NCBI GenBank assembly: GCA_016342585.1
Contig: JAEINK010000005.1
Span: 62,001 to 126,000 of the forward strand
Source of the DNA: Spirochaetales bacterium
GTDB lineage: Bacteria; Spirochaetota; Spirochaetia; UBA9216
Length of the DNA stretch: 64,000 nt
Direction of reading: 5' to 3'
Part shown: in pieces, positions 53,174 through 62,717 of the stretch
Layout of the letters: every line of letters starts with the position of its first letter
Position numbering within the stretch: position 1 is the stretch's first letter
Notes under the pieces: generated by a model
What the model saw: the letters and a program-made list of their open reading frames with translations, nothing else
Database searches by the model: none
What the model was told of the DNA's origin: nothing
Position numbers and translations under genes: made by a program

Positions 53174-54802
53174 ATGAGAATATTCAGTGCAGCTCGCAAA
53201 TCCTTAATAATTGTTATCGTACTCATCCTGACAGGATTCAATTTTCACCTGATGGCCGATGATGGAAGCTGGAGTAAATCATTTACAATTTCTGGAGGGG
53301 CCATATATTCCGAAGAGGATGAGGAGGACATCATCCTTGAAAAAGAACTCTTAATATTCAATGGAATTACGACGAGGGCAGTTTTCCAATTTAAAAATAC
53401 ATCTAACCGTAGGAAAGTAATAACCTGCGGATTCCCGGTGGTTCATAGTATCAATGCGTATAAGGTAGATGATTTTCTTGAGATTTCAAAAGGGAAATAT
53501 GGAGATTCAGGGATCCCGGGGATAGAGTTTTTTGAGACAAGGGAGCATCCCGAGATTGATAATGATGTAACCATGTATGCCTATCCAGAAGTAATTGTTT
53601 TTTCAGACTTTAATAACAGCAGAGATTTTATCGATCCCGAAGAAGCGGTCAGGGCCGGTATTGAATTTCATATAAGGCAGGACGGAAAAGAGATAAAAAT
53701 AGAGAACATACTGGTCGAACGAAAAGCGGACGCTGGCGGTGCCAGCCTTACTTTTCACTTTCAACATGAACTTCTTTTCGAATCCTGGTCTACGACGACA
53801 GTAGAGGTTGAGTATTCACAAGATTTACTCTTTGGCGAGGAGGGACCAGGCATAAACTCATATCGATGGAGTTATGTAATTGGAACAGGAGGAACCTGGA
53901 AGGGACCGATGGGAGAATTCTTCTTTATAGCACCAAAAGAGTGGTCGGGAACTATTCCGGGAATGGAGCTCGTCTCTTCCCTCTCCCCGCCCCTTCCCGG
54001 CCTTGAAAAATCAGGTTTGAATATCTATTACGCAGAAAACTTTTCCCCCCCTCGGAACCAGATTTTTAATTTAAGGTCGATCCCTTTGGATATGATGGAA
54101 CAATATACTTTCCTGGAGACCTTTGAGGAGATCAAGGAGAGTTGGGTGGAAAGGACGCCCGTGCGGCAGCGACCTGAAGAAAATGCCCAGAATTTTTATA
54201 CTGATATAACAGCCTCCTCAAGTCTGCCCGACAGGGTGGATGTTTTTACAAGGGAAGGTGTCGTCAGAGGTGCGGGGTTCGGTCCATTGTCGGCATTTGA
54301 TGGTTTGCCTGAAACCTCCTGGTGTGAAAATATCCCGGGAAGCGGTGAAGGAGAGTATATTCAATTGCGTCTTATCCGACCAATCTCAGGAGTCATTATT
54401 CGAAATGGATTTAAGAGATTCACAGCTGATGACTGGGTTTTTGATGAACCTTTATTCGAAAGAAAAATCCGCGATGATTCAGCCGGCATTAAAGATTATT
54501 TCACGATGAACGGCAGGGTAAAAACCCTGGAGATCCGGGATGATGATTCAGAGACGGCAGCAACATTAACACTCGAGGATAGAAGAGATCCTCAAGGTTT
54601 TTTCGGACTCAACCTGGAACCGGGGCTCTATAGATTCATCATCGCAGATACATATTCAGGAAGCAGGTGGGAGGATAGCTGTATTGGGGAAATTTCATTC
54701 ATTCCCAGGGGTCTGGAAGAGAATGAAGAGAGACGGAGGGTCATGGAAAAACTCTATACAGATCCTTTTTTTATCAGTTACCTTGATATCATCAATTTCT
54801 AA
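53174..54802 (+). CDS. Exported protein with C-terminal NADase-type glycan-binding-like domain
   Basis: 542 residues from ATG 53174, with GGGGGTG upstream (a GTG at 53165 is inside that site). Signal peptide to about residue 30, then a beta-rich DUF4424-like region (ITTRAVFQFKNTSNRRKV; INSYRWSYVIGTGGTWKG). From about residue 355, a discoidin-like module appears (LSAFDGLPETSWCENIPG; EYIQLRLIRPISGVIIRNGF), of the type called NADase-type glycan-binding in spirochetes and Leptospira. It is probably periplasmic or surface-exposed. Domain names are from memory of the families; the ligand is unknown. Confidence 0.7.
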   Translation: MRIFSAARKSLIIVIVLILTGFNFHLMADDGSWSKSFTISGGAIYSEEDEEDIILEKELLIFNGITTRAVFQFKNTSNRRKVITCGFPVVHSINAYKVDDFLEISKGKYGDSGIPGIEFFETREHPEIDNDVTMYAYPEVIVFSDFNNSRDFIDPEEAVRAGIEFHIRQDGKEIKIENILVERKADAGGASLTFHFQHELLFESWSTTTVEVEYSQDLLFGEEGPGINSYRWSYVIGTGGTWKGPMGEFFFIAPKEWSGTIPGMELVSSLSPPLPGLEKSGLNIYYAENFSPPRNQIFNLRSIPLDMMEQYTFLETFEEIKESWVERTPVRQRPEENAQNFYTDITASSSLPDRVDVFTREGVVRGAGFGPLSAFDGLPETSWCENIPGSGEGEYIQLRLIRPISGVIIRNGFKRFTADDWVFDEPLFERKIRDDSAGIKDYFTMNGRVKTLEIRDDDSETAATLTLEDRRDPQGFFGLNLEPGLYRFIIADTYSGSRWEDSCIGEISFIPRGLEENEERRRVMEKLYTDPFFISYLDIINF

Positions 54803-54854
54803 ATATAAAATTCTAATCATAGGAATATAATTTTAGAGTTCTTAAGGAGGAACT

Positions 54855-55226
54855 ATGCATCGGTTATCATATAAATTTCTGCTCACATTAACTGTAATTG
54901 CCAGCCTGGCGGGTTTGATCACTCTAATCCCTTCTGCAGGGGCAACCTACCCGTCTGTTCTCGGGTACAAATCTTTTTGCACTTTCACCCCGGCGGCAAC
55001 ATTTTACTGTTTCTTCATCGCCGGGATTTCCTGTTTTATAAGATCCACCTTTATAAAAGATCAATCTGGAACGAAATCAGAACGGCTTAACCGGCACAGC
55101 CCCGCCTTTATTCCTCTAACCCTTGTACTCATCCTGGCAATCGGTGCCACCATATGGTTTACCAATGTAAAGGCAGAGTATCCGGATACCAGTTCATCAG
55201 CTTCAATTATGGAGGAGACAAAATGA
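54855..55226 (+). CDS. Small membrane protein of the second ferredoxin cluster
   Basis: 123 residues with three predicted membrane helices (about 8-28, 48-66 and 87-106). I do not recognise the family. TYPSVLGYKSFCTFTPAAT between the first two helices has one conserved-looking cysteine. AAGGAGG gives a strong start. Its stop overlaps the CoA-binding gene (ATGA), placing it at the head of a tight three-gene operon. Confidence 0.72.
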   Translation: MHRLSYKFLLTLTVIASLAGLITLIPSAGATYPSVLGYKSFCTFTPAATFYCFFIAGISCFIRSTFIKDQSGTKSERLNRHSPAFIPLTLVLILAIGATIWFTNVKAEYPDTSSSASIMEETK

Positions 55227-55681
55227 ACCAGAGACATGAAATCGACGCCTTCTTTCTATCAAAAATCATTGCCGTGGCCGGAGTTTCACGGAACAAAAAT
55301 AAATTCGGCAGTGTTGTATACAGAGAGTTGAAAAAGAAAGGGTACAACATCCTTCCCATGAATCCGAATTGCGATATTATCGACGGGGAAAAATGTTATA
55401 AGCAGGTATCCGAACTCCCGGCGGATGTGGAGGGGATCCTCTGTGTGGTAAAACCTGATATCACAGAGGAACTTGTGAGGGATGCTGAATATACCGGAAT
55501 TGGACGGATATGGATGCAGCCCGGTTCGGAGTCAACGATTGCCATGAATTTTTGCAGAGAACGGGGGATTGGCGTTATTTCAAAAAGCTGTATTTTGATG
55601 TATGCTGAACCCGTTCAGTCAATACATAAATTCCACAGGGGCCTTGCCAGACTTTTCGGCAGGTATAATAAACAGGTATAA
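55223..55681 (+). CDS. CoA-binding Rossmann-fold protein (YccU-like)
   Basis: 152 residues from ATG 55223, behind GGAGGAG and overlapping the previous gene by four bases. The CoA-binding fold is recognised by IAVAGVSRNKNKFGSVVYRE, YNILPMNPN and GRIWMQPGSES, near the family's usual length of 140. Such proteins bind CoA in vitro, but their role is unclear. It lies directly between a membrane protein and a membrane ferredoxin. Confidence 0.87.
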   Translation: MNQRHEIDAFFLSKIIAVAGVSRNKNKFGSVVYRELKKKGYNILPMNPNCDIIDGEKCYKQVSELPADVEGILCVVKPDITEELVRDAEYTGIGRIWMQPGSESTIAMNFCRERGIGVISKSCILMYAEPVQSIHKFHRGLARLFGRYNKQV

Positions 55682-56755
55682 ATGAAGAAGCAAACATCAT
55701 GGGAAGAGCTTTCGCTCAAAGTAATTCTGGCAACCTACATCATTCTCTGTATTATTATTGCTAGTCTGAACTTCGGGTATGCCCCGTCGGCAAGTGAAAA
55801 TACCAGGGCCATAATAATGAAGATCTGGCAGATCTATGAAAATGAGTTTAAAACGCTCATGATCATTACAGCCTCACTCCTGACCCTCCGGATTGAAAAA
55901 AGAAGGGGCAGGATCGGTATGAGGAAAAGGAATCTTATAGGATTCATCATCTCCGCCCTGATCATTCACATTCTTCTCTCTAAATTATTGAGAAATCCAG
56001 ACCTCTATTTTCTGGCCATGCCCGTTCCATGGACATCCACGGGGTGGAAACTGATGGTTCCCGAGACTGAATATTACCACCATGTTTTCAACCTTTGGGG
56101 AGTCGGCGGGATAACAGCGAGTTTAATATTCTTTCTGGGGATAAATCTTACAGCTTTTACCGGTACTCTGTTTTTCGGCAGAAGGTGGTTCTGTTCATCG
56201 ATCTGTCTCTTTAACGGATTTGCATCGGAAATTTTTTCTCCGATTTTTCCTCTCATAGGAAAGCGAAAAAAAGCAAGTCCCGGACTGCTTAAGTTTTTTT
56301 CCATCCTCGGATGGATTTTACTCTCCGCAGGAATCGTTCTGACCATCTTCTGGATTCTGAGAAGCAAAGGTATTCAGTTCAAAGAGGGTACACATACACT
56401 TTTTGACAATCTGGAGCTTGTAAAATATATGAGCCTTGAGCTTCTCATGGCAATGTTTTTCTGGGTTGTATTTACAGGCCGGGGTTATTGTCACTATTGC
56501 CCGGCAGGAAAGATACTGGGTATGATCGGGAAGCTCTCTGACCAGAAAATCAACACAAACCTGACAAACTGTATCGCGTGTGGAAAGTGTAACACGGTAT
56601 GCCCCATGTCTATTGATATCAAAACAAGAGCTGCTCTGGGGAATCCTGTAACCAATAACCGTTGTGTAGGCTGCGGCCACTGTGTGGATGCCTGCCCAAC
56701 CGAAACCCTTAAATATACCACCCGGTTTCTATCACACAGAAACTCGATTCCCTAA
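55682..56755 (+). CDS. Membrane-bound polyferredoxin, NapH/YccM-like
   Basis: 357 residues. Six or so membrane helices carry the paired motifs RWFCSSICLFNGF and GRGYCHYCPAGKILG, and the C-terminus has two 4Fe-4S clusters (CIACGKCNTVCPMSID and CVGCGHCVDACPTE). It starts on the base after the CoA-binding gene's stop. It would move electrons to or from an exported acceptor not identified here. It is longer than the ferredoxin at 45926 and not a recent duplicate. Confidence 0.85.
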   Translation: MKKQTSWEELSLKVILATYIILCIIIASLNFGYAPSASENTRAIIMKIWQIYENEFKTLMIITASLLTLRIEKRRGRIGMRKRNLIGFIISALIIHILLSKLLRNPDLYFLAMPVPWTSTGWKLMVPETEYYHHVFNLWGVGGITASLIFFLGINLTAFTGTLFFGRRWFCSSICLFNGFASEIFSPIFPLIGKRKKASPGLLKFFSILGWILLSAGIVLTIFWILRSKGIQFKEGTHTLFDNLELVKYMSLELLMAMFFWVVFTGRGYCHYCPAGKILGMIGKLSDQKINTNLTNCIACGKCNTVCPMSIDIKTRAALGNPVTNNRCVGCGHCVDACPTETLKYTTRFLSHRNSIP

Positions 56756-56790
56756 AGAACCAAAGAGGAAAAAGTCAAATTTAGAGGACT

Positions 56791-56796
56791 TATAAT
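56791..56796 (+). promoter_or_regulatory. -10 element before the 313-residue gene, predicted leaderless
   Basis: A perfect TATAAT lies exactly six bases before the ATG at 56803. The -35 region is weak. There is no Shine-Dalgarno. Confidence 0.5.
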
Positions 56797-56802
56797 TTCT
56801 AT

Positions 56803-57744
56803 ATGAATATGCACGCCAACAGCAGGAAAAAGCCAAAAAAAATTATCTGGAAGTTATTTCTCCTTCTCCTTCTCATATTACTTGTATCCGCTGGCATTTA
56901 TTATATATTACCAGGTGAAGATGATTTCGGAACCTTTCTCTCCATGCGGAATGATATGACCCGAATCATTAAAGATTCAGATGGTGCGGAGAGGGATATT
57001 AACCTCCGGTTTAACGATTATCAGCTGAAACTGAATCCTCTTTATGCTTTTATGTTTAAATCCGGAAAACTGGATCTCTACATGAAGAGTTATTCCAATG
57101 ATAAACTTGCGGCCATCTCTATCAACCAACTTGAGATAGGCAGGGACACAAATAATTTCTTTGATTTTACCTTCATGTTTCGACCAAAACCAGAATTCAG
57201 CCTGCCCCTCTTCCATGGTGATGCCCTGAAGAAGCTTCCTGGTGTTCACGGAGCCCTCTATATGGACTTTTATGCTCTTAATGCCAATACAGATTATGAA
57301 ACCTTCTTCGGACAGGAAATAGAAAAGATTGAAGAGGCGATACACCTGGCAGAACCCTACTGGAACCATCATGATTTTGGAAGCCTGACGCCCCACCTGG
57401 ATCCCTATAAAAGTCCCTGGCGCTTTGAAATCCGGGCTCCGGAAAAGGGGGATGATGAGACAATGAGGGTATATTACAGCACGGCGGCAAGATGCCTTTC
57501 TCTCTATTCCGAAGCCTATATGAGATCGGTTGCAGCCTGGAGTGTCACCAGTAACAAACCCATAAATGAAAAGATTAAGGAAGAGAATAGAGAAAGCTTT
57601 GATGGCTTTGTACAGGTTCTCTATCGGGAAGATGTGGCCGTAAAACTGGGAAAGATGCTCTTTCCGGAAGAGGATTTTGATTCATATTTTCTGGAAGGAT
57701 TCTGGGGGATTGAACCGGAAGGTTTTTTAAATATAAAAGATTAA
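56803..57744 (+). CDS. Membrane-anchored protein of unknown function
   Basis: 313 residues. One N-terminal membrane anchor (IWKLFLLLLLILLVSAGIYY) and a soluble exported domain of about 280 residues with histidine- and tryptophan-rich motifs (YWNHHDFGSLTPHLDPYKSP). I do not recognise the family. It follows the ferredoxin gene by 47 bases, so it could be a partner in electron transfer, but its own promoter sits right before it. It ends at a strong bidirectional terminator. Confidence 0.68.
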   Translation: MNMHANSRKKPKKIIWKLFLLLLLILLVSAGIYYILPGEDDFGTFLSMRNDMTRIIKDSDGAERDINLRFNDYQLKLNPLYAFMFKSGKLDLYMKSYSNDKLAAISINQLEIGRDTNNFFDFTFMFRPKPEFSLPLFHGDALKKLPGVHGALYMDFYALNANTDYETFFGQEIEKIEEAIHLAEPYWNHHDFGSLTPHLDPYKSPWRFEIRAPEKGDDETMRVYYSTAARCLSLYSEAYMRSVAAWSVTSNKPINEKIKEENRESFDGFVQVLYREDVAVKLGKMLFPEEDFDSYFLEGFWGIEPEGFLNIKD

Positions 57745-57750
57745 AAACCT

Positions 57751-57780
57751 GCCGGTAAAAGAGAACACTCTATTACCGGC
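57751..57780. terminator. Bidirectional terminator
   Basis: GCCGGTAA and TTACCGGC form the main stem, with a second inner stem AGAG/CTCT and an AACA loop. The minus strand continues AGGTTTTTAATC. Confidence 0.85.
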
Positions 57781-57790
57781 AAGGATTATT

Positions 57791-58588
57791 TTACGAAAGC
57801 GTGGAGTCATCATCCACATAATCGCTCACATCTCCCTCCGAAGAGAGGGTAAGAGTGGATTCATCATAGAGCTTTACGATGGTCGTGGATGCTTTTCGAT
57901 TTTCTGAAAAATCTTTTAAAATACATGTACCGGTAGATCCATTATGAAAATCGAGTACAGCAGTCTCGATAAAAAGTTCATTCATAACAACACTCCCGGC
58001 ATCACTGAAACAGAAGATTGAATCTGCCTGGCCGGCAAGCTCAACACAACTAGAATAGATCCTCAAGTTTAAATCATCGGCCTCTATCACTCCTGTAAGG
58101 GTACTGCCGACAGAGACTTCCAGATCAACCCTGTCTCCAAAAAAGTTTTGCATATCCAGAGTACTTCCGCTAGTTACAGAAATCTTAACATCCTCGGGAA
58201 GAGGAGTACCCGATAATTTTCCATGGGATTTTGCTTCGATAGTAATCTTTTCGAGACGGGGTACCTCCACGACAGCCGCCAGGGTAGCTGGATTATATTT
58301 ATAGGCATCAGGCAGGATAATGAAAAGAGAGGCCCCCTGCTGAACAACGTCAACATTCTCGATGATATTTTCATCAGCCTTCACCTTTACACTATAACTA
58401 TCAGACATGACAATCTCAAAATTCTCGATTCCCGATATAGTCAAGGAATCAAAATTTTCATTGTTAAAATTCTTTGAGATAACTTCTCCAACTCCTTTTT
58501 CGGGAGCTCCCGATGCGAATAAAACCTGACTGCATATAAATGCAGCCACCAATAAAAATAAAACTGTTTTCTTTCTTCCATTCTTCAT
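57791..58588 (-). CDS. Exported DUF2807 (head GIN domain) protein
   Basis: 265 residues. Signal peptide to about residue 26, followed by a beta-helix-like DUF2807 domain (FDSLTISGIENFEIVMSDSY; SGSTLDMQNFFGDRVDLEVS). It is probably periplasmic or surface-exposed. AAGGAG precedes the ATG. It is divergent from a histidine kinase gene, with a cluster of CpxR-like repeats between them, so it is a likely target of that two-component system. Confidence 0.82.
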   Translation of the reverse strand: MKNGRKKTVLFLLVAAFICSQVLFASGAPEKGVGEVISKNFNNENFDSLTISGIENFEIVMSDSYSVKVKADENIIENVDVVQQGASLFIILPDAYKYNPATLAAVVEVPRLEKITIEAKSHGKLSGTPLPEDVKISVTSGSTLDMQNFFGDRVDLEVSVGSTLTGVIEADDLNLRIYSSCVELAGQADSIFCFSDAGSVVMNELFIETAVLDFHNGSTGTCILKDFSENRKASTTIVKLYDESTLTLSSEGDVSDYVDDDSTLS

Positions 58589-58654
58589 GAATATCTCCTT
58601 AAAGTGAATATAAAAAAGAGAATATCCCTTACAGTTAAACCAATGTTTAAGCTT

Positions 58655-58683
58655 ATGTAAACAGCATGTAAAATCTATGTAAA
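58655..58683 (+). promoter_or_regulatory. Three CpxR-like direct repeats
   Basis: ATGTAAA begins at 58655, 58666 and 58677, an exact 11-base (one helical turn) period. The GTAAA cores are separated by six bases, like CpxR boxes (GTAAA-N4-8-GTAAA). A further TTGTAAA begins at 58696. They lie upstream of the kinase promoter and downstream of no gene, and could serve both divergent genes. Confidence 0.7.
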
Positions 58684-58711
58684 AGAGTCTGTGATTTGTA
58701 AAACTCTCTCT

Positions 58712-58739
58712 ATGACAAGAGAAATCGAAAACCTATAAT
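58712..58739 (+). promoter_or_regulatory. Promoter of the two-component operon, predicted leaderless
   Basis: ATGACA (58712-58717), 16 bases, a perfect TATAAT (58734-58739), then six bases to the kinase ATG. The direct repeats lie 29 bases upstream of the -35. Confidence 0.65.
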
Positions 58740-58745
58740 CCGCTC

Positions 58746-60512
58746 ATGGTAACGAATAAAAGAAAGATTGATCCACTCATATTTATAATAATAATAATTG
58801 CAATACTGGCCATTGGTCTGGGTTTTCTTCAGCTTAAATGGATTAATAGCTTTTCAAAAAGCAGCGAAGTCAGGCTTAGATCGAGTCTGAATAATTCTAT
58901 GCTTCAAATTCTGAATTCAACTAAAATCGATACTAGTATCCTATATTCGGTAATTTACCTTACCGATAAAGAGGTTGAAGAAAAAGATTACACCAGGTTT
59001 GAAAGAGATCTTGAATCATGGCGAACGAACACTACATTTAAGGAACTTTTTAAAACCGCCTACCTCACGGTCCCATCATCAAATGATGAGTTTCAGTATT
59101 ACCGCTGGGATAGAAATAAAGCGGATTTCATGCCAATCCCTTCACCAGCTTTTTTTGAAAAAGTGTGGAAAAACTTTACCGATGGAAGTTTACAGGGATT
59201 AAAGGAACTGGAGAAGGAGATTAGACGAGAGGGAATATTTCTGATCAGCCCTGTAATGCCGGCTGCTTCTGAAAATAAAAATGAAGCATCCCCACCTCCC
59301 CTGCCAACTATTCTGACAATCGAAATCAACACGGAATATATAAACAATACAATTCTTCCGTATTATATTAATAAATATCTTCAAGACTACCCCTTTTCCA
59401 TAACCAGTACAGATAGTTCAGAAACGATTATAAGCCAGGGTGAAATGCCAGAGGTGAAGAACCCGGAACTTTCTGTTCCCATCAATAAATCCCTTTACAT
59501 TCCATTCAGCGATCAATTTGATCATAGAAATGAGGAGGAACAATCTTTAAACTTTTTTATACGATTATGGATGACTATAAATGAGATACCCAACGAGGCC
59601 ACAAATAATGATCATCTTGATTTCAATCTTAATGTTTTTTACCCGGAAGAGGATCTCTCCTCCCAAATAAAAAAAACACGAATATTCAATTTAATCGTAA
59701 GTACAGGTTTTGAGGGATTATTCCTTGCCACACTCATAATTTTATATATTCTTTATCGTCGAAACCGGGATATGAGAATTAAGGAGCGGAACTTCATTTC
59801 ATCTATGAGCCACGAATTAAGAACTCCCATCGCAGTTATCAAATCAACATCTGACACCCTGAAAAAAGGCATTGTCACAGATCAAGAAAGGATTCAACTT
59901 TATAGTAATACAATTTCCAAACAAGCAAACAGGTTATCGGATAATGTAGAGGGAATTTTAAAATATTCGGGTCTAATAGAGAATAAAAATAACCTTCCGA
60001 TTACAGGCTCTACAAATCTTTCAGAAATAGCCGCCGATACTTCAGATGCTATGGAACTATTAATAATCGAAAAAAATGGAATCCTGACAAAAAAGATTAC
60101 ACCCGGAATAGAGGCAAATATTAATAAAGAGGCTTTTCGTCTGATCGTCGAAAACCTCCTATCCAATGCTTTAAAGCATGGATTACAATCTGATAAACCA
60201 GAAAGACCACAGGGAGAAATTACAGTAGAGCTATCCATCAATGGAGATTTTGCTGAATTAAAGATTTCCGACAGAGGACCGGGAATTTCCATATTTGAAA
60301 AAAAGAGGATCTTCTCTCCATTTTTCAGATGTAAATACAGCAGGGAAAACCAAACCCCCGGGAACGGGCTGGGTCTTCACCTGGTCAAGAGAACCATAGA
60401 GATACTCGGCGGAAGTGTAGAGGTTCAAACTCCGTGTTATCCGGAAGAGATAAATGATCGCCGGGGCAGCAGATTTATTGTTCAAATACCAATCACAAAG
60501 GAAGAGATATGA
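58746..60512 (+). CDS. Sensor histidine kinase
   Basis: 588 residues. Two membrane helices (about residues 12-32 and 317-337) enclose a 285-residue extracytoplasmic sensor of no recognised type. The cytoplasmic part has the phospho-acceptor His in SSMSHELRTPIAVIKS, then the ATPase with VENLLSNALKHGL, SDRGPGIS and GNGLGLHLVKR. No HAMP domain is evident. It has no Shine-Dalgarno. Its stop overlaps the response regulator start by four bases. Confidence 0.92.
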   Translation: MVTNKRKIDPLIFIIIIIAILAIGLGFLQLKWINSFSKSSEVRLRSSLNNSMLQILNSTKIDTSILYSVIYLTDKEVEEKDYTRFERDLESWRTNTTFKELFKTAYLTVPSSNDEFQYYRWDRNKADFMPIPSPAFFEKVWKNFTDGSLQGLKELEKEIRREGIFLISPVMPAASENKNEASPPPLPTILTIEINTEYINNTILPYYINKYLQDYPFSITSTDSSETIISQGEMPEVKNPELSVPINKSLYIPFSDQFDHRNEEEQSLNFFIRLWMTINEIPNEATNNDHLDFNLNVFYPEEDLSSQIKKTRIFNLIVSTGFEGLFLATLIILYILYRRNRDMRIKERNFISSMSHELRTPIAVIKSTSDTLKKGIVTDQERIQLYSNTISKQANRLSDNVEGILKYSGLIENKNNLPITGSTNLSEIAADTSDAMELLIIEKNGILTKKITPGIEANINKEAFRLIVENLLSNALKHGLQSDKPERPQGEITVELSINGDFAELKISDRGPGISIFEKKRIFSPFFRCKYSRENQTPGNGLGLHLVKRTIEILGGSVEVQTPCYPEEINDRRGSRFIVQIPITKEEI

Positions 60513-61198
60513 TGATGAAAAAAGTACTCCTCATTGAGGATGAACCTGGATTGCAGATGAGTATAGAAGACAACCTCAAGGCAGCAGGATATGCAGTAAC
60601 AATCTGCGGGGATGGGATAACAGGAGAATCGACAGCATTCATGGAAGAGTGGGATCTCATGCTTCTGGATATAATGCTGCCCGGAAAGGACGGTTTTGAG
60701 ATATGTCGTTCTGTCAGAAAAAAAGGTATAAAAAATCCAATAATAATGCTTACAGCCAGATCCCTTGTAATGGACAAGGTCATGGGGTTAAACATAGGAG
60801 CCGATGACTATATCTCAAAACCTTTTGATATAGATGAACTAATAGCCCGGATCAATGCTGTGTTCCGAAGAGGCCGGTATACAGAGAGTGGCATTTCCAA
60901 TGGAAATATCAGTTTTGGGAAGTTTATCCTGAACACAGAGACTGCAACTCTTATCACAGGTAAAGAGAATATCCATTTGAATACGAGAGAATATCTACTC
61001 TTGAAATTTTTTGCAGAAAACAGAAACAGGGTTGTTCACAGAAATGAGCTCCTCGATCAGGTTTGGGGTTATGATTCGGTAGCAACAACCAGAACCGTGG
61101 ATGTCCACGTGGCATGGCTGCGAAAAAAACTGGGTGAACAAAAGGAGAACCATCATATAACAACCGTACGTGGTTTAGGGTATCGTTTTTCGGAGTGA
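60509..61198 (+). CDS. OmpR-family response regulator
   Basis: 229 residues. The receiver has EDEPGLQMS and the phospho-Asp in DLMLLDIMLPGKDG, with Lys in YISKPFDIDEL. A winged-helix output domain follows (LNTREYLLLKFFAE; TRTVDVHVAWLRKKLG). It is coupled to the kinase by a four-base overlap (ATGA). It probably binds the ATGTAAA repeats upstream of its own operon. Confidence 0.93.
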   Translation: MMMKKVLLIEDEPGLQMSIEDNLKAAGYAVTICGDGITGESTAFMEEWDLMLLDIMLPGKDGFEICRSVRKKGIKNPIIMLTARSLVMDKVMGLNIGADDYISKPFDIDELIARINAVFRRGRYTESGISNGNISFGKFILNTETATLITGKENIHLNTREYLLLKFFAENRNRVVHRNELLDQVWGYDSVATTRTVDVHVAWLRKKLGEQKENHHITTVRGLGYRFSE

Positions 61199-61355
61199 CA
61201 ATTAAAACAAGCCTGTGGATGTTGAAAAGGTTACTGATTTAATGGGATTTTGTTCTATTAGGAATGGATGATTATCGACATTTTTAGATATATTATAGTA
61301 ATATAGCGGATATTCAGGGTAAATATTATGAATCCCTATAGTAAGAGGTCGTTTT

Positions 61356-62657
61356 ATGTTAAAGATTGTTAAATTTGGTGGAACAAGCCTGGCTACAGCA
61401 GAACAGCTGCAGAAGGTCAAAAATATAGTAGATGCGGATCCGGCACGCAGGGTCATCGTTCCCTCGGCTCCGGGAAAAGCCCATAAAGAGGATACAAAGG
61501 TTACAGACTTGCTTTACCTCGTCCATGAACTGGCGGCAATGAAACAGTCCATCGATCAGGTCTGGACTAAAATTATGGACCGGTTCAATGGCATCATTTC
61601 AGAACTTGGTCTGGATATGAATCTATCAAAAGAGTTTGAAGAGATTCGGAAAAAACTGATTGAGGGCGTTGATTCACAATATATGGCAAGCCGTGGCGAA
61701 GCCTTGAACGGAAGAATCGTAGCAGCTTACCTTGATGCCGAATATATAGATGCCGCTGATGTTATTAAAATTGCCTCCAACGGCAGAGCTCACCCTTCCA
61801 GTTATGATCTGATAAGAAAACTCTGTCCGGATGACACCAGGCGTTATGTTATTCCAGGATTCTACGGTTCGACAACCTCGGGTGAAGTCGCAACTTTCAG
61901 CAGGGGAGGTTCCGACGTCACTGGGGCTATTGTAGCTAATGCCCTTGATGCAGATGTCTATGAAAACTGGACCGATGTTTCCGGATTTCTTATGACAGAT
62001 CCAAGGATTGTCGCAAGTGCCAAACATATAGAAAATATAACCTATACGGAACTGAGGGAACTCTCCTACATGGGTGCTGGCGTTCTACATGAGGAAGCTG
62101 TTTTCCCCATCAGAGAAAAAGGGATCCCCATAAATATCAGAAATACCAATAATCCGGAAGATAAAGGCACCATGATAGTTGCCGACAGGGACTCCTCCAG
62201 CCAGAAAATCGTCGGAATAGCCGGGCAGAAGGGATTCAGTGTTTTCTACATTGAGAAAGCTATGATGAATGAGGAGATTGGTTTTGGTCGAAGAGTTCTG
62301 GATGTTTTCGAGCACCTGGGTATAAGTTATGAACATATGCCCTCAGGGATCGATACCGTCTCGGTTGTGGTAAAAACCACTAAAATTAATGGAAAAATGG
62401 ATCAGATCATGGAAGATCTTAACAGATTGAAAATTGATAATCTTAAGGTTCTTGAAAACATGAGCCTCATTGCTACGGTAGGTAAGGGAATGAACCACGT
62501 GATAGGGCTTGCGGCCAAACTGTTCATGGCTCTTGCTGAGGCAGATATTAATATCAGGATGATCGATCAGGGCTCCTCCGAACAAAACATCATCGTGGGA
62601 GTCGAAGAGAAGGACCACGAAAAAGCCATCAAAGCAATTTACACCACCTTCGCCTGA
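61356..62657 (+). CDS. Aspartate kinase
   Basis: 433 residues. The amino-acid-kinase fold has KFGGTSLATAEQL at the N-terminus, GSDVTGAIVANALDADVYE in the catalytic core and two C-terminal ACT domains. It makes aspartyl phosphate, the first step to lysine, methionine and threonine. The ACT domains allow feedback control. AAGAGG precedes the ATG. The gene appears to be monocistronic. Which end product regulates it cannot be told. Confidence 0.93.
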   Translation: MLKIVKFGGTSLATAEQLQKVKNIVDADPARRVIVPSAPGKAHKEDTKVTDLLYLVHELAAMKQSIDQVWTKIMDRFNGIISELGLDMNLSKEFEEIRKKLIEGVDSQYMASRGEALNGRIVAAYLDAEYIDAADVIKIASNGRAHPSSYDLIRKLCPDDTRRYVIPGFYGSTTSGEVATFSRGGSDVTGAIVANALDADVYENWTDVSGFLMTDPRIVASAKHIENITYTELRELSYMGAGVLHEEAVFPIREKGIPINIRNTNNPEDKGTMIVADRDSSSQKIVGIAGQKGFSVFYIEKAMMNEEIGFGRRVLDVFEHLGISYEHMPSGIDTVSVVVKTTKINGKMDQIMEDLNRLKIDNLKVLENMSLIATVGKGMNHVIGLAAKLFMALAEADINIRMIDQGSSEQNIIVGVEEKDHEKAIKAIYTTFA

Positions 62658-62682
62658 GAACTCACCACCTGAGAACTCACCA
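62653..62682. repeat. Tandem 15-bp duplication over the aspartate kinase stop
   Basis: CCTGAGAACTCACCA occurs twice in a row (62653-62667, 62668-62682). The first copy contains the gene's stop codon. Confidence 0.95.
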
Positions 62683-62717
62683 ATAGATTTTAATACCCGG
62701 TATACATTATTTCAGAG

